64,000 nucleotides of DNA from Altererythrobacter sp. H2 (GCF_035319885.1 NZ_CP141285.1:2542001-2606000); one strand, 5' to 3'. Numbered from the stretch's first letter, positions 19,468 through 28,999 are shown. The notes: a model not told the origin generated them from the sequence alone. Program-made: numbers and translations.

Positions 19468-22068
19468 TCAGAAGTTGAAGCGCACGCCGAACAGATAACG
19501 CTCGCCAATTCGCTCCACCTCGGATGGGGTCGCTGGCGTGCCTTCATAGGCAACATAGGTTTCGTCGGTGAGGTTGGCGAGATCTGCGAACACGGTGATG
19601 TTGGGTGTCAGCGCATAGCGGACGGTAACATCAAGGTTTTCGAACCCCTGCCGGAACTCGCCCGCGCCCAATCCGCCGATGGTGTCCAGGAAATCGGTGC
19701 GTTTCTGGTAGGCAACCCGCAAGCTGAGCCCGGCATATTCATAGAACACCGAGGCGTTCAACACCGTGTCCGACAGCCCCTGGAAGGCGAGCCGCTCAAG
19801 TTGACCGGCCGCATTGCGCGCCTCGAAATCACCCCCCAGCAGCGTCAGGTTGCCCTGCACCCCCAGGCCAGCGAGCGCGCCGGGCAGGAAATCGAACTGG
19901 GTCTCGATATTGAATTCGACCCCGTAGAGCTTGCCGCTTTCGCCGTTGAAGGTCGATCCTAGCAGATAGTCCGACCGGTCGATCCCGCCGCTGTTGTAGA
20001 GGTCCGATCCGACCCGCTGCTGGCTCTGGTACAGCACATCCTCGACCCAGCGGTGGAAGCCGCTGATCGACGCGATGCCGTTGCTGGAGAAATAGTATTC
20101 GACGGCCGCATCCACGCCCCAGGTATACTCGGGCGTGAGGAAGGGGTTGCCGCCGCCGATGGTGGCGCCTGTGTCACTGATCGAGGCGCCGACGCGGATC
20201 GCGGCATAGGCGGGGCGCGAAACCCCGCGCTGCCCGCCAAGGCGCAGCACGACATTGTCGCTGGCCTCGTAACGGATGTTGAGGCTTGGCAAGAGATCGA
20301 AGAAGTCCTGCGACACGGCCAGCGGGGTCTGGACCGCGCCGGTCAGCACGGTGCCGGCATTGTCGATATCATACTGCTCGGCGCGCACGCCGGCGACCAG
20401 TTGCAGCGGCCCGGCATCCCATTGCGCCATCGCATAACCGGCAATGTTGCGTTCTTCCTGATCGTAGAACGAGGTCGGAAGGACGAAGCGGTTGGGGTCA
20501 ATCCCGGCGCGCCCCAGCGCGGCCTGCAACTCGCGGTTCATCGCGCGGGTATCGACATAGTTGATCCCCACGCCGAGCGGGAACCGGGTGTCCCACGGCC
20601 GGTCAGTTGCGAAGCTGTTGGGGTTGAACCCGGTCGCCGCCAGCGGCACCACGCCGCCGATACCGATGTTGTTGCCCACGATGTCACGCTTGGTCGCATA
20701 GACACCCGCGCTGATCTTGAGCTCATCGAGCTGCTTCCAGGCATCAAGCCGCCCCGACCAGGCATCAGAGGTCACGCCCTGAATGATCGGAATCAGCAAG
20801 GTCCGCGGCAGGTTCTGTTCGGTGATCGGGACCGACGTCAGCTCTGCCCCGCGCGACAGCACGCCGCCGGTATTGATCGTGCGGAACAGCCGAACGGTGG
20901 GGAAACGCGCATCGGCGGTGCGATCATAATCGACGCTGACCGACCGGATCGAGGACTGGATCAGCGGCAGATCCGTGGTATTTTCGGTGCGGGTATAGCC
21001 GATGATGGCCTTGATGCCGCCTTCGGGCGTTTCATAGTCGAACCCGGCCGATCCGATGTAGTTCTGGTTGAGGTAGAGCCCGTCATTGTAATTGGTGGTG
21101 ATCGAGACATTGTCGAGGCTGCCAGTCAGCAACCCGCGCGTGCCGCGCGCGGCGGCCTCGCCAATCTCGATTTCGTAGGCGTGGCGTTCCTCACGGTCCC
21201 GGAACTCGGTGAAGATGCCGTTGACGAACAACTTCAGGTCAGCGCTGGGGCGGACCTCAAAGGCACCAAACAACCCGTTGTTTTCACGGGTCAGTTCGTA
21301 ATTGCGAATGTCGATGTCGATGGGAACGCCGTTCGCATCGTAACCGGCCTCGCGGTTGTCGGTGACCTGGTTGCGACGGTAATGCGAGCCGCCGATGGCA
21401 AAGCCGATGCGGTCATTGGTCCATGAGAGGCGCAACGAGCCCTGACGCTGCGGCCCTTCGCCAAGGCTCATCAGGCCGTAGCCCGCATCGCCGGTGATAC
21501 TGAAACCCGCCTTGCCGTCATCCAGCGGCGAGAAGGTTTGCAGGTCGACCAGGGCGGTGATCGCCTCGGCAGTGATGTCGGGGGTGAGCGATTTGTTGAC
21601 CACCAGCTGCTGCAATAGCACCGCAGGCACCGCGTCGAAGCGGAAAGCACGTTCCCCGCCGCCTTCGTCGGTGCCGGTCTGCGGAAGGCCGTCGATGCTG
21701 ACCGAGGTCCAGCGGTTGGGGGCACCCCGCACCTGAATGTAGCGCGCCTGGCCCTGGTCGAGCTGCACCGCAACCCCTGGGAGGCGGGCAAGTGCGGCCG
21801 CAATGTTCTCGTCCGGGAAGCGCCCGACAGAGTCGGCGGTGGCGACATCGGTGACGTTGAGCGCGGCACGCTTGGTCTCGGTCGCATTTTCGAGCGAGCC
21901 CCGGATGGATCCGGTGACGACGATGACATTGCCAACCTCGCCCTCGCCAGCAGCGGTGGCCCCGGGCGAGACGTTGTCCTGGGCGGCGACCGGCAGCGCC
22001 AGAAGCAACGCTCCCAGCGCACCCCCGCTCAGCATGGCGGCCCGGAAAGACTTGGTTACAAGCGACAT
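19468..22068 (-). CDS. TonB-dependent outer-membrane receptor
   Basis: An 866-residue receptor. The start at 22068 gives MSLVTKSFRAAMLSGGALGA, a good signal peptide ending near LPVAAQD; the frame extends 73 codons further up through the promoter region and is rejected there. The plug has VGNVIVVTGSIRGSLENA and the GRFPDENIAAALARLPGV motif of the large Caulobacter/Sphingomonas receptor class often linked to carbohydrate or nutrient uptake. The barrel ends in GERYLFGVRFNF with terminal Phe. It is divergent from the double-TetR regulator and upstream of the SurE-like gene, which suggests a regulated uptake unit, perhaps for a phosphorylated nutrient (inference). Confidence 0.93.
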   Translation of the reverse strand: MSLVTKSFRAAMLSGGALGALLLALPVAAQDNVSPGATAAGEGEVGNVIVVTGSIRGSLENATETKRAALNVTDVATADSVGRFPDENIAAALARLPGVAVQLDQGQARYIQVRGAPNRWTSVSIDGLPQTGTDEGGGERAFRFDAVPAVLLQQLVVNKSLTPDITAEAITALVDLQTFSPLDDGKAGFSITGDAGYGLMSLGEGPQRQGSLRLSWTNDRIGFAIGGSHYRRNQVTDNREAGYDANGVPIDIDIRNYELTRENNGLFGAFEVRPSADLKLFVNGIFTEFRDREERHAYEIEIGEAAARGTRGLLTGSLDNVSITTNYNDGLYLNQNYIGSAGFDYETPEGGIKAIIGYTRTENTTDLPLIQSSIRSVSVDYDRTADARFPTVRLFRTINTGGVLSRGAELTSVPITEQNLPRTLLIPIIQGVTSDAWSGRLDAWKQLDELKISAGVYATKRDIVGNNIGIGGVVPLAATGFNPNSFATDRPWDTRFPLGVGINYVDTRAMNRELQAALGRAGIDPNRFVLPTSFYDQEERNIAGYAMAQWDAGPLQLVAGVRAEQYDIDNAGTVLTGAVQTPLAVSQDFFDLLPSLNIRYEASDNVVLRLGGQRGVSRPAYAAIRVGASISDTGATIGGGNPFLTPEYTWGVDAAVEYYFSSNGIASISGFHRWVEDVLYQSQQRVGSDLYNSGGIDRSDYLLGSTFNGESGKLYGVEFNIETQFDFLPGALAGLGVQGNLTLLGGDFEARNAAGQLERLAFQGLSDTVLNASVFYEYAGLSLRVAYQKRTDFLDTIGGLGAGEFRQGFENLDVTVRYALTPNITVFADLANLTDETYVAYEGTPATPSEVERIGERYLFGVRFNF

Positions 22069-22143
22069 TGACGATACCCCTATTGCCTCGATTCGCCGCC
22101 TAGCTAGAACGCTTGTAAGTAATCTGAGTGACAGCGATACGAC

Positions 22144-22158
22144 CGGTTCCCGGAACCG
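22144..22158. promoter_or_regulatory. Palindromic operator candidate between the TonB receptor and the TetR-like gene
   Basis: The 15-base sequence cggttcccggaaccg is a perfect inverted repeat around a central C (7-base arms). It lies in the 109-base divergent intergenic region, 19 bases upstream of the GTG start of the regulator. TetR regulators commonly bind such short palindromes between divergent genes, so this is the best operator candidate here. Confidence 0.55.
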
Positions 22159-22177
22159 AAGAACGGGAGGGTTTTCT

Positions 22178-23395
22178 GTGTCGGACAACAGGGGAGAGGT
22201 CACAAACCGATCACAGTTTACCCGAAAACCCGTCTTTAATCCGACGCAGTTCCGTCTCATTGAGGCGCTGCTCGACGTCTGGTGCACAGTGCCCGCAGAT
22301 GCGATTTCCGTGCGGCTGGTGGTGCAGAAGGCCGCCGCCGCGCAGTCTTCGATCCATTATCACTTCGGCGATATGGAACGGTTGTATCTCGCGGCGGCGG
22401 GCACCGCACTGCGTGAGGGCCAGGCATGGATGGAAGCCCAGCTGATGCGACTTGGCGCGCTCGCCGGGGAACCGCTTTCGGCCGAGTTGCAAGGCTCGCT
22501 GATTGCCTCGACCATTGCGGACTGGACGGCCGGGCAGCGGCGACTGGCAATGGCATGGCGCCATGCCCCCGATGCGGAATGGCAGGCCGCGTGGGACGGG
22601 TTCTGGCGCCGCCTTGCAACCATCCTCGGCCTTGGTGAACACGCGGATTGCATCGCCTGCTTTGCCGCAGGAGAAGCTGCGCGCCACCTGCTGGTATGGA
22701 ATCCGCTGCTCGACCGCGCCTTGCTGGAAGAAACGGCGGCCACCTTGACGCTATGGTTAAGCGAGCAGCGCCGTGGAACGGAACGTGTTCGCCCCACTTA
22801 TCGTACCCTCGCCCAGCGCGGCTATAATGTGCCCGTGCTGCATCTCGATGGGTCGGCACCCGGGATTGCAGATGCAGCCGCCGGGCTGCTGGCAGACAAG
22901 GGACATGCCGGCGTCACCTTCCGCGCGGTCGCGAACCAGGCCGGGGTTACCCTCGGCAAGGTCATTCACGTCTTCGGCACCAAGAGCGCCCTGCTCCATG
23001 CAGCCCTGCACAGTCTCTACGCGCGCGAGGCTCTGGGCGGCGACCCTGACCAGCTACTGGTGCGCACGTTCGCCCCCGAAGCGATGCTCGAACGGCTGCT
23101 CGAAGCGGTCATCGGCAGGCATCAGCCGGTCCTCACAGCCTATGACGAGATCGAGCGCGCGATCTACAATGGCGACGATTACGTTTCCTTGCGCGGCCTC
23201 GTGCGCGCCATGGAGGATCCCAGCGGGACATGGGCGTTGCAACAGATGCTGGGCGGGATGCGGCCTGATGCATCGCTCGTCGCGGTATTTTCCGCTGTCA
23301 TTCGGGGGGTTGGCTATCGTGCGGTCCATGGCCGACTGGACGAAGACGAACTGCAATCCGGTGCGCGGATGGCACTGCGGCCCTTTCTGCTCTGA
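22178..23395 (+). CDS. TetR-like regulator with two DNA-binding segments
   Basis: A 405-residue protein from the GTG at 22178, preceded by cgggagg. The first half has a diverged TetR helix-turn-helix (SVRLVVQKAAAAQSSIHYHF, residues 44-63) followed by a helical ligand-type region. The second half begins a new, more typical TetR unit (GLLADKGHAGVTFRAVANQA, then GVTLGKVIHVFGTKSALLHA, residues 237-276). TetR proteins are normally about 200 residues with one HTH, so this looks like a fusion or internal duplication of two units. It is divergent from the TonB receptor and probably controls it. Confidence 0.85.
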   Translation: MSDNRGEVTNRSQFTRKPVFNPTQFRLIEALLDVWCTVPADAISVRLVVQKAAAAQSSIHYHFGDMERLYLAAAGTALREGQAWMEAQLMRLGALAGEPLSAELQGSLIASTIADWTAGQRRLAMAWRHAPDAEWQAAWDGFWRRLATILGLGEHADCIACFAAGEAARHLLVWNPLLDRALLEETAATLTLWLSEQRRGTERVRPTYRTLAQRGYNVPVLHLDGSAPGIADAAAGLLADKGHAGVTFRAVANQAGVTLGKVIHVFGTKSALLHAALHSLYAREALGGDPDQLLVRTFAPEAMLERLLEAVIGRHQPVLTAYDEIERAIYNGDDYVSLRGLVRAMEDPSGTWALQQMLGGMRPDASLVAVFSAVIRGVGYRAVHGRLDEDELQSGARMALRPFLL

Positions 23396-23543
23396 CCAGA
23401 GGCGATCGCTTAAGCCAGCCGCGGGCGCCAGGGTCGCAACCAGGCAGCAGACCGCGGGATTGACCGGCCGCCCCCCTGCTTGTGGTCCCGGAGTGCTTTC
23501 GATATCCAGTGGCCGGATCGCACAGATAAACAGGGGGCCTTGC

Positions 23544-24893
23544 GTGCCAGACACTCCGCTCGACCTTCTACTGCTGATCGAAGACACTCCCGCGATGCTC
23601 TGGCGCGGCGATCGGGAAGGGCGATGCGTCTTTCTCAATCGGGCTCAACGGGAATTCTGGGGTATCGCAAGTCCGGTGCTTGACGAGTTCGACTGGGCAA
23701 CCACCCTTCTGGAGGAGGATCACGACAAGGTGTTCGGCCCCTTCAGCGAAGGCATGATGCGCGAACAGCCGTTCATGTGCGAGGCGCGCTATCACCGAGC
23801 TGACGGCGCTGTTCGCGTGCTGCGAACGAAGGCGTCTCCCTACTTTTCCCAGTCTGGCGTGTTTTGCGGAATGATCGGCGTCAACGAGGATGTAACTGAC
23901 CTCAGGGAGGTGCAGGCGAGCCTTGATAAGCAGAACGAGGAGCTCACCGACAGCCTTCGCATGGCGAGCAGGGTCACCAGCCGGTTTGAGCTGGCCGCTC
24001 AGATCTCCGGCCTGGCGATGTCAGAGCATGACGAGCTTTTGCGATATACATGGTCCCACAACCTGCCGGGCAGTTGTCTCGGCCAGACGCCCGCAGAGTT
24101 CATCAGCGGTGATTTCGGCACGAGGATTGAAGCAATTTTGCAGGAAGTGCTGACCTCCGGTGAACCGGCCGCGACAGAGATCGATTTTCTGCTGGATGGG
24201 CGCCGGCACTGGCTTGAAATTCAAGCCTGCCGCATCACCACCGACGCGAACGAAATCCGGATCATCGCCAGCGCCCTTGATGTCACCGCCCGCAAGCTCA
24301 ACGAAGCCAAGCTGGAGTTATTGGCCAAAGAGTTGGCGCATCGGGTCAAGAACATTTATTCGGTGAACGAAGCGATCATACGCCAATCAGCAAAGTCATC
24401 GAATGTAGATCCGGAATTCCTCGAATCCATAACGGATCGCCTGCGCACGCTTTCGCGCGCTCAGGATGCACTGCTGGCAAGCCCGCATGACCGCGTCTCG
24501 GTGAAATCCATCGTCGATGTCAACCTGGGGCATCTCAATTCGATCGACGTTACTGGTGATGATGCGACAATTCCCGGTCGTTCAGCACCATACCTTGCCC
24601 TGGCCCTGCACGAACTGGGGACCAACGCGACCAAATATGGGGCGCTGTCGGACGATGCCGGGAGGGTGTCCCTGGATTGGCACGAAGATGACAAAGGTTA
24701 TCTGCATATTACCTGGACAGAGGCTTCAGACACAGACCCGATGTCCGCGGAGAAGGAAGGATTTGGAACGGCATTGCTGACCCGCGTCTTCGCGGCTGCA
24801 ACGAATGGAAAGGTAGACCGCAGCTTCAGCCCTGCCGGACTTCGCTGGTCTGCCATAATTCCGACGGCACCCGAACTCGGCGTGTTTGACTAG
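23544..24893 (+). CDS. PAS-containing sensor histidine kinase, HWE type
   Basis: A 449-residue soluble kinase from a GTG start preceded by caggggg. Domains in order: a PAS domain (TPAMLWRGDREGRCVFLNRA, ending MIGVNEDVTDL) at about residues 10-130, a second PAS-like region (about 145-255), and an HWE/HisKA_2 phosphoacceptor ELAHRVKNIYSV with His266. The ATPase follows with LALHELGTNATKYGALS as the N box. No membrane segment or response regulator gene is adjacent, so it is an orphan kinase. In alphaproteobacteria such kinases often feed general stress or light signalling (inference). Confidence 0.92.
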   Translation: MPDTPLDLLLLIEDTPAMLWRGDREGRCVFLNRAQREFWGIASPVLDEFDWATTLLEEDHDKVFGPFSEGMMREQPFMCEARYHRADGAVRVLRTKASPYFSQSGVFCGMIGVNEDVTDLREVQASLDKQNEELTDSLRMASRVTSRFELAAQISGLAMSEHDELLRYTWSHNLPGSCLGQTPAEFISGDFGTRIEAILQEVLTSGEPAATEIDFLLDGRRHWLEIQACRITTDANEIRIIASALDVTARKLNEAKLELLAKELAHRVKNIYSVNEAIIRQSAKSSNVDPEFLESITDRLRTLSRAQDALLASPHDRVSVKSIVDVNLGHLNSIDVTGDDATIPGRSAPYLALALHELGTNATKYGALSDDAGRVSLDWHEDDKGYLHITWTEASDTDPMSAEKEGFGTALLTRVFAAATNGKVDRSFSPAGLRWSAIIPTAPELGVFD

Positions 24894-25011
24894 CGCAGCC
24901 CGCAACCGCTGCCAGTTCTCTTCGCACCCAGCGCTGCGCTATCTGATGTGCACGATGGGATACCCGCCGGATACCGTCATGCGTGGAGGGACGATACCAT
25001 CGGCGGCAAGG

Positions 25012-26739
25012 TTAGCCCGCGTAGCCCGCGCCCCGCACCAGCTTTCCCGGCCTTGCGCCGGTAGACTGATCGAACCGGCGGATCACTTCACCCGAAACGA
25101 TCGTCGCATCATAGCCGGTCGCGCGCTGATGCAGGCGGCGGCCGCCTGCGGGCAGGTCATGGACGATTTCGGGCAGATGCGGGCGCAGGTTGTCGAGGTC
25201 GATCACGTTGAGGTCGGCCTTGGCGCCGACCGCGAGCATCCCCCGGTCAGTGAACCCGACTGCGCGCGCAGCCTTGGCTGACAGCATGTAGACCGCCTCG
25301 GCCAGCCCGAACTGCAGCGCCCCGCGCTTCTGCACGAACTCGCTCAGCAGGTAGGTCGAATAGCTCGCATCGCAGATCGCGCCGTAATGCGCGCCGCCGT
25401 CGCCCAGCCCCGGAATGCAGTGCGGGTGTTTCAGCATTTCGTGCGCGCTCGCCAGCGAGGCGTTCTCGTAATTGCCCAGCGCGGCGAGGAACAGGCCCTT
25501 GCCGCCCGTGGCCAGCACCCGGTCATAGGCCACCTCTTGCGGGGTGCACCCCCGCGCCGCCGCCTGGCCCGCCATGCTCATCTCGCGCGGCGGGGCATAG
25601 TCCGGCGGATCGTCGAGCGGGAACAGCCAGTCCCAGTTGCGCGCGAGCGCATTGAACGGGTGGCCGGGGGCGAAATCCTCGCTCAGCAGCGCGGCGCGCA
25701 GACCGGGGTCGCGCATGGCCTCGACCTGCTGGTCAATCGGCAGGTGCGCGATCTTTGCCCAGCTCGGGCACAGCACGAACGGATGGACGGTCAGCTCCAG
25801 CCCGGCAATCAGCCCGATCGGGCGCGGCATGACCTGCGCAGTGGCCTGCCCGCCCGCATCATTGGTCCGCTCCAGCATTTCCAGCACGCGCCGCCAGCGC
25901 GGCGGCGCATCATTGCCGGAAGCCAGCGTGAAGGTCGCCGGGCGGCCGCTCGCGGCAATCACCCGCTCGATCACCTGGTATTCCTTGTCCCACCCCACAA
26001 AGGCATCGAGCACGACCTGGAAGGTCCCTGCACCCGCATCAGCCATGCCGCCGGTGATCGCTTCGAGCTCAGCCACCTCCGCCTCGAAGGTGGGGATGGC
26101 CTCGCCGTCAGCCGTCTTGTGGATCGACAGGCGCGAGGTGGCGAAGCCGAGAGCACCTGCCCGCATGGCTTCGGCAGTCAGGCGGCGCATCAACGCCAGA
26201 TCGTCGCTGGTCGCCACTTCACGCGCAGCGCCCCGTTCTCCCATGGCGTAGACGCGCAAGGGCGAGTGCGGGAGGTAGGCGGCCACGTCGATATCGCGTT
26301 GCCCGCGCGCCACGGTGTCGAGGTATTCGGGGAAGGTCTCCCAGTCCCACGGCAGGCCTTCTGTCATGACCACGCCGGGGATGTCCTCCACCCCCTCCAT
26401 GACGTTGATCAGCATGTCGTGATCAGCCTTGCGGCACGGGGCGAAGCCCACGCCGCAATTGCCCATCACCGCTGTCGTCACGCCATGGGCGGACGAGGGG
26501 CTCAGTTCCTCGGCCCAGATGCATTGCCCGTCATAATGGGTGTGCACGTCGATGAACCCGGGGGTGACGATCCGCCCGCGCGCGTCTATTTCCTCGCGCC
26601 CCGAGCCTGAGACAGCGCCCAGCGCCGCGATGCGGCCGCCGCTGATCGCAACATCGCCCTCGATCAGGTCACCGCCTCTGCCGTCAACAATCGTGCCGCC
26701 CCGGATTACCAGGTCAAAGTCGTTGGCCATAAGCATCAT
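25012..26739 (-). CDS. N-acyl-D-amino-acid deacylase family amidohydrolase
   Basis: A 575-residue metal-dependent amidohydrolase. The start at 26739 follows ggggagagg; upstream codons in this frame lack family character. It begins FDLVIRGGTIVDGRGGDLIE, followed by the metal-binding TPGFIDVHTHYDGQ and GNCGVGFAPCR, all typical of the D-aminoacylase/dihydroorotase-like family. The C-terminal GAKADLNVIDLDNL closes the composite beta domain. Proteins of this type hydrolyse N-acyl-D-amino acids or related cyclic amides; the substrate here is unknown. It is divergent from an acyl-CoA dehydrogenase, 122 bases apart. Confidence 0.9.
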   Translation of the reverse strand: MMLMANDFDLVIRGGTIVDGRGGDLIEGDVAISGGRIAALGAVSGSGREEIDARGRIVTPGFIDVHTHYDGQCIWAEELSPSSAHGVTTAVMGNCGVGFAPCRKADHDMLINVMEGVEDIPGVVMTEGLPWDWETFPEYLDTVARGQRDIDVAAYLPHSPLRVYAMGERGAAREVATSDDLALMRRLTAEAMRAGALGFATSRLSIHKTADGEAIPTFEAEVAELEAITGGMADAGAGTFQVVLDAFVGWDKEYQVIERVIAASGRPATFTLASGNDAPPRWRRVLEMLERTNDAGGQATAQVMPRPIGLIAGLELTVHPFVLCPSWAKIAHLPIDQQVEAMRDPGLRAALLSEDFAPGHPFNALARNWDWLFPLDDPPDYAPPREMSMAGQAAARGCTPQEVAYDRVLATGGKGLFLAALGNYENASLASAHEMLKHPHCIPGLGDGGAHYGAICDASYSTYLLSEFVQKRGALQFGLAEAVYMLSAKAARAVGFTDRGMLAVGAKADLNVIDLDNLRPHLPEIVHDLPAGGRRLHQRATGYDATIVSGEVIRRFDQSTGARPGKLVRGAGYAG

Positions 26740-26861
26740 CCCATCCTCTCCCCTCGCTTGCAGCGGGCCATTCCGGTGGCAACTCGCACAAATGGGGGCG
26801 TCCCGAACCTTTCGCATCCTGAGCCTTTGGCTTACGCGAATGCAAGAGAGGAACCACGCCC

Positions 26862-28034
26862 ATGAGCATATCCGAACGTGCCACCGCGATTGCCGAGAAG
26901 GTCGAGGCGTTCGTTCGCGAAACGGTCATCCCCTACGAACGGGACCCCCGCCGCGATCATCACGGCGCACCGACCGACGAACTGGTGATGGAAATGCGCG
27001 AGCTTGCCCGCGCCGCCGGGGTACTTACGCCGCATATCCTGCCCGATGGCAGCCACCTGACGCAGCGCGAAACGGCGGTGGTGCTGATCAGGAGCGGCCT
27101 CTCACCGCTCGGCCCGCTTGCCTGCAACACCATGGCCCCGGACGAAGGCAACATGTACCTGCTGGGCCACAAGGCCACGCCGGAACAGAAGGAACGCTTC
27201 CTCAAACCGCTGGTCGAAGGGCGCGCCAGATCTGCCTTCTTCATGACCGAGCCGGCCGAGGAAGGCGGCGCCGGGTCCGATCCGTCGATGATGAAATCGA
27301 CCTGCCGACTTGATGGCAACCACTGGGTGGTGAACGGCCGCAAGACCTTCATCACCGGCGCGCAGGGCGCCAGCGTCGGGATCATAATGGCGAAATCGGA
27401 CGAAGGAGCCTGCATGTTCCTGGTCGACCTGCCCGACCCTGCCATCAGGATCGACCACGTGCCCAACACGATCGACAACTCGATGCCCGGCGGCCACGCC
27501 ACGCTGACGATCGACAACATGCGCATTCCGGCTGACCAGATGCTGGGCGATGCCGGCGCCGGGTTCACTTACGCGCAAGTCCGCCTTTCACCTGCCCGCC
27601 TGTCGCACTGCATGCGCTGGCTCGGCTCGTGCATCCGCGCACACGAGATCGCCACCGACTATGCAAACCGCCGGGAGGCCTTCGGCAAGCCGCTGATCGA
27701 CCATGAAGGCGTAGGCTTCATGCTGGCAGAAAACATGATCGACCTGAAGCAGGCCGAACTGATGATCGACTGGTGCGCGGGCGTGCTGGACACCGGCTCG
27801 CTCGGGACGGTCGAAAGCTCGATGGCCAAGGTGGCGGTCTCAGAAGCACTGATGCGGATTGCCGACCGCTGCGTGCAGGTGATGGGCGGCCTTGGCGTGA
27901 CCGACAAGACGATCGTCGAGCAGGTGTTCCGCGAAGTGCGCGCCTTCCGCATCTATGACGGGCCGACCGAAGTCCACAAGTGGAGCCTGGCAAAGAAGAT
28001 CCGGCGGGACTGGAAGGCCTCCCTCCAGCCCTAG
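26862..28034 (+). CDS. Acyl-CoA dehydrogenase family protein (ACAD10/11-like)
   Basis: A 390-residue flavoprotein. Visible features are FFMTEPAEEGGAGSDPSMMK (FAD-contacting TEP region), GRKTFITGAQGA, RREAFGKPLIDHEGV and VMGGLGVTDKTIVEQVFREV. The C-terminal motif reads AFRIYDGPTEVHKWSLAKKI: most acyl-CoA dehydrogenases have YEGT with a catalytic Glu, while the DGPTEVH form with Asp is typical of the ACAD10/11-like branch. It should desaturate an acyl-CoA with electrons passing to ETF. It is divergent from the deacylase and converges with bciA, overlapping by four bases. Confidence 0.93.
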   Translation: MSISERATAIAEKVEAFVRETVIPYERDPRRDHHGAPTDELVMEMRELARAAGVLTPHILPDGSHLTQRETAVVLIRSGLSPLGPLACNTMAPDEGNMYLLGHKATPEQKERFLKPLVEGRARSAFFMTEPAEEGGAGSDPSMMKSTCRLDGNHWVVNGRKTFITGAQGASVGIIMAKSDEGACMFLVDLPDPAIRIDHVPNTIDNSMPGGHATLTIDNMRIPADQMLGDAGAGFTYAQVRLSPARLSHCMRWLGSCIRAHEIATDYANRREAFGKPLIDHEGVGFMLAENMIDLKQAELMIDWCAGVLDTGSLGTVESSMAKVAVSEALMRIADRCVQVMGGLGVTDKTIVEQVFREVRAFRIYDGPTEVHKWSLAKKIRRDWKASLQP

Positions 28035-28999
28035 AATACTGCGTGATCGCGCCGCTCGGGCACGGCCGTGCCGTCAAGCACGGCGCGGTAGTAGTCGAAC
28101 AGCGTGTCGCTGCCGGTGGATGGCGTCACAGCAGCGTCATAGCGGCCCGTCACCGGGTCCAGCACCAGCATCGACTCGGTCGCGTAGTAGCGGCCGATCC
28201 TCGCCAGTTCGGCCTTGTCCGCCAGCGGCGGGATTACGCGACCCACGATGCCGAGCGCGCTTGCAATTGCGCCCAGCAGGGCAACCGGAACTGACCGGAA
28301 CTGCGGCTCGCGCCCCAGCATGGCGAACAGCGCCTCGCCCTGCTGACGCGGGGTGATCGCCTCGCCCGGGCCGCCAACCGGCAGGATCCGGTTCCATCGC
28401 GCCTCTTCGCTCAGGCAGTCCACCAGATAATCGGCGAGGTCGCGATCGCTGATGGGTTTGCAGGCGGTCAGCGTGCCGTCACCGAACAGCAGGAACGCCC
28501 TGCCCTGCCGGACCCGCTCGATCTGGCCGGAAAGCGACTTGAAGAAGGCGGTCGGTCGCACGATCGAATAGCGCAGGCCCGATCCCGCCAGCGCTGCCTC
28601 GAACGCCAGCTTGGCGTGCTGGAAGGCCAGCAACGGCCTCTGCACGCAGATGGCGGAGAGGAGGACGAAGTGCCTCACACACGCCTGTTTTGCCGCCTCA
28701 AGCGCCGCAAGATTGGCATCGTGATCGATCGCCCAGGCATCGCGCGGTACGCCGGTGCGGGAGGCAAGGCAGGAGATAACCGCGTCGAACCGGCCCCCGG
28801 CAAACCCATCCTCGGCTAACGCCCGCCGATCAGTCACATCGACCAACCGAACTTCTGCACCCGCGAAACCGGAAGTATTGTCGAGTGGGGTTCGGACCAG
28901 GCAGACAACCTCGTGCCCCCGGCGAAGGAGCGCCGCAACCGTAGCCCGGCCAATCGTGCCGGTCGCCCCCAGAACACAGACGCGCTGCGCCATTGCCAC
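28031..28999 (-). CDS. bciA: 3,8-divinyl (proto)chlorophyllide a 8-vinyl reductase
   Basis: A 322-residue NADPH-dependent atypical SDR. The nucleotide-binding motif is VCVLGATGTIGRATVAALLR. Signature BciA stretches are present: ISCLASRTGVPRDAWAIDHD, HFVLLSAICVQRPLLAFQHA, and YSIVRPTAFFKSLSGQ. BciA reduces the 8-vinyl group of divinyl chlorophyllide during bacteriochlorophyll synthesis. No other photosynthesis gene is in the window. It is 44 bases downstream of otsA on the same strand and may be transcribed with it. The main alternative is a generic NmrA-like reductase, but the motif match is specific. Confidence 0.85.
   Translation of the reverse strand: MAMAQRVCVLGATGTIGRATVAALLRRGHEVVCLVRTPLDNTSGFAGAEVRLVDVTDRRALAEDGFAGGRFDAVISCLASRTGVPRDAWAIDHDANLAALEAAKQACVRHFVLLSAICVQRPLLAFQHAKLAFEAALAGSGLRYSIVRPTAFFKSLSGQIERVRQGRAFLLFGDGTLTACKPISDRDLADYLVDCLSEEARWNRILPVGGPGEAITPRQQGEALFAMLGREPQFRSVPVALLGAIASALGIVGRVIPPLADKAELARIGRYYATESMLVLDPVTGRYDAAVTPSTGSDTLFDYYRAVLDGTAVPERRDHAVF

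Noticed and set aside
20053-21426. A 457-codon plus-strand frame inside the TonB receptor gene
   Set aside because: It is a shadow of the receptor with low-complexity antisense composition.
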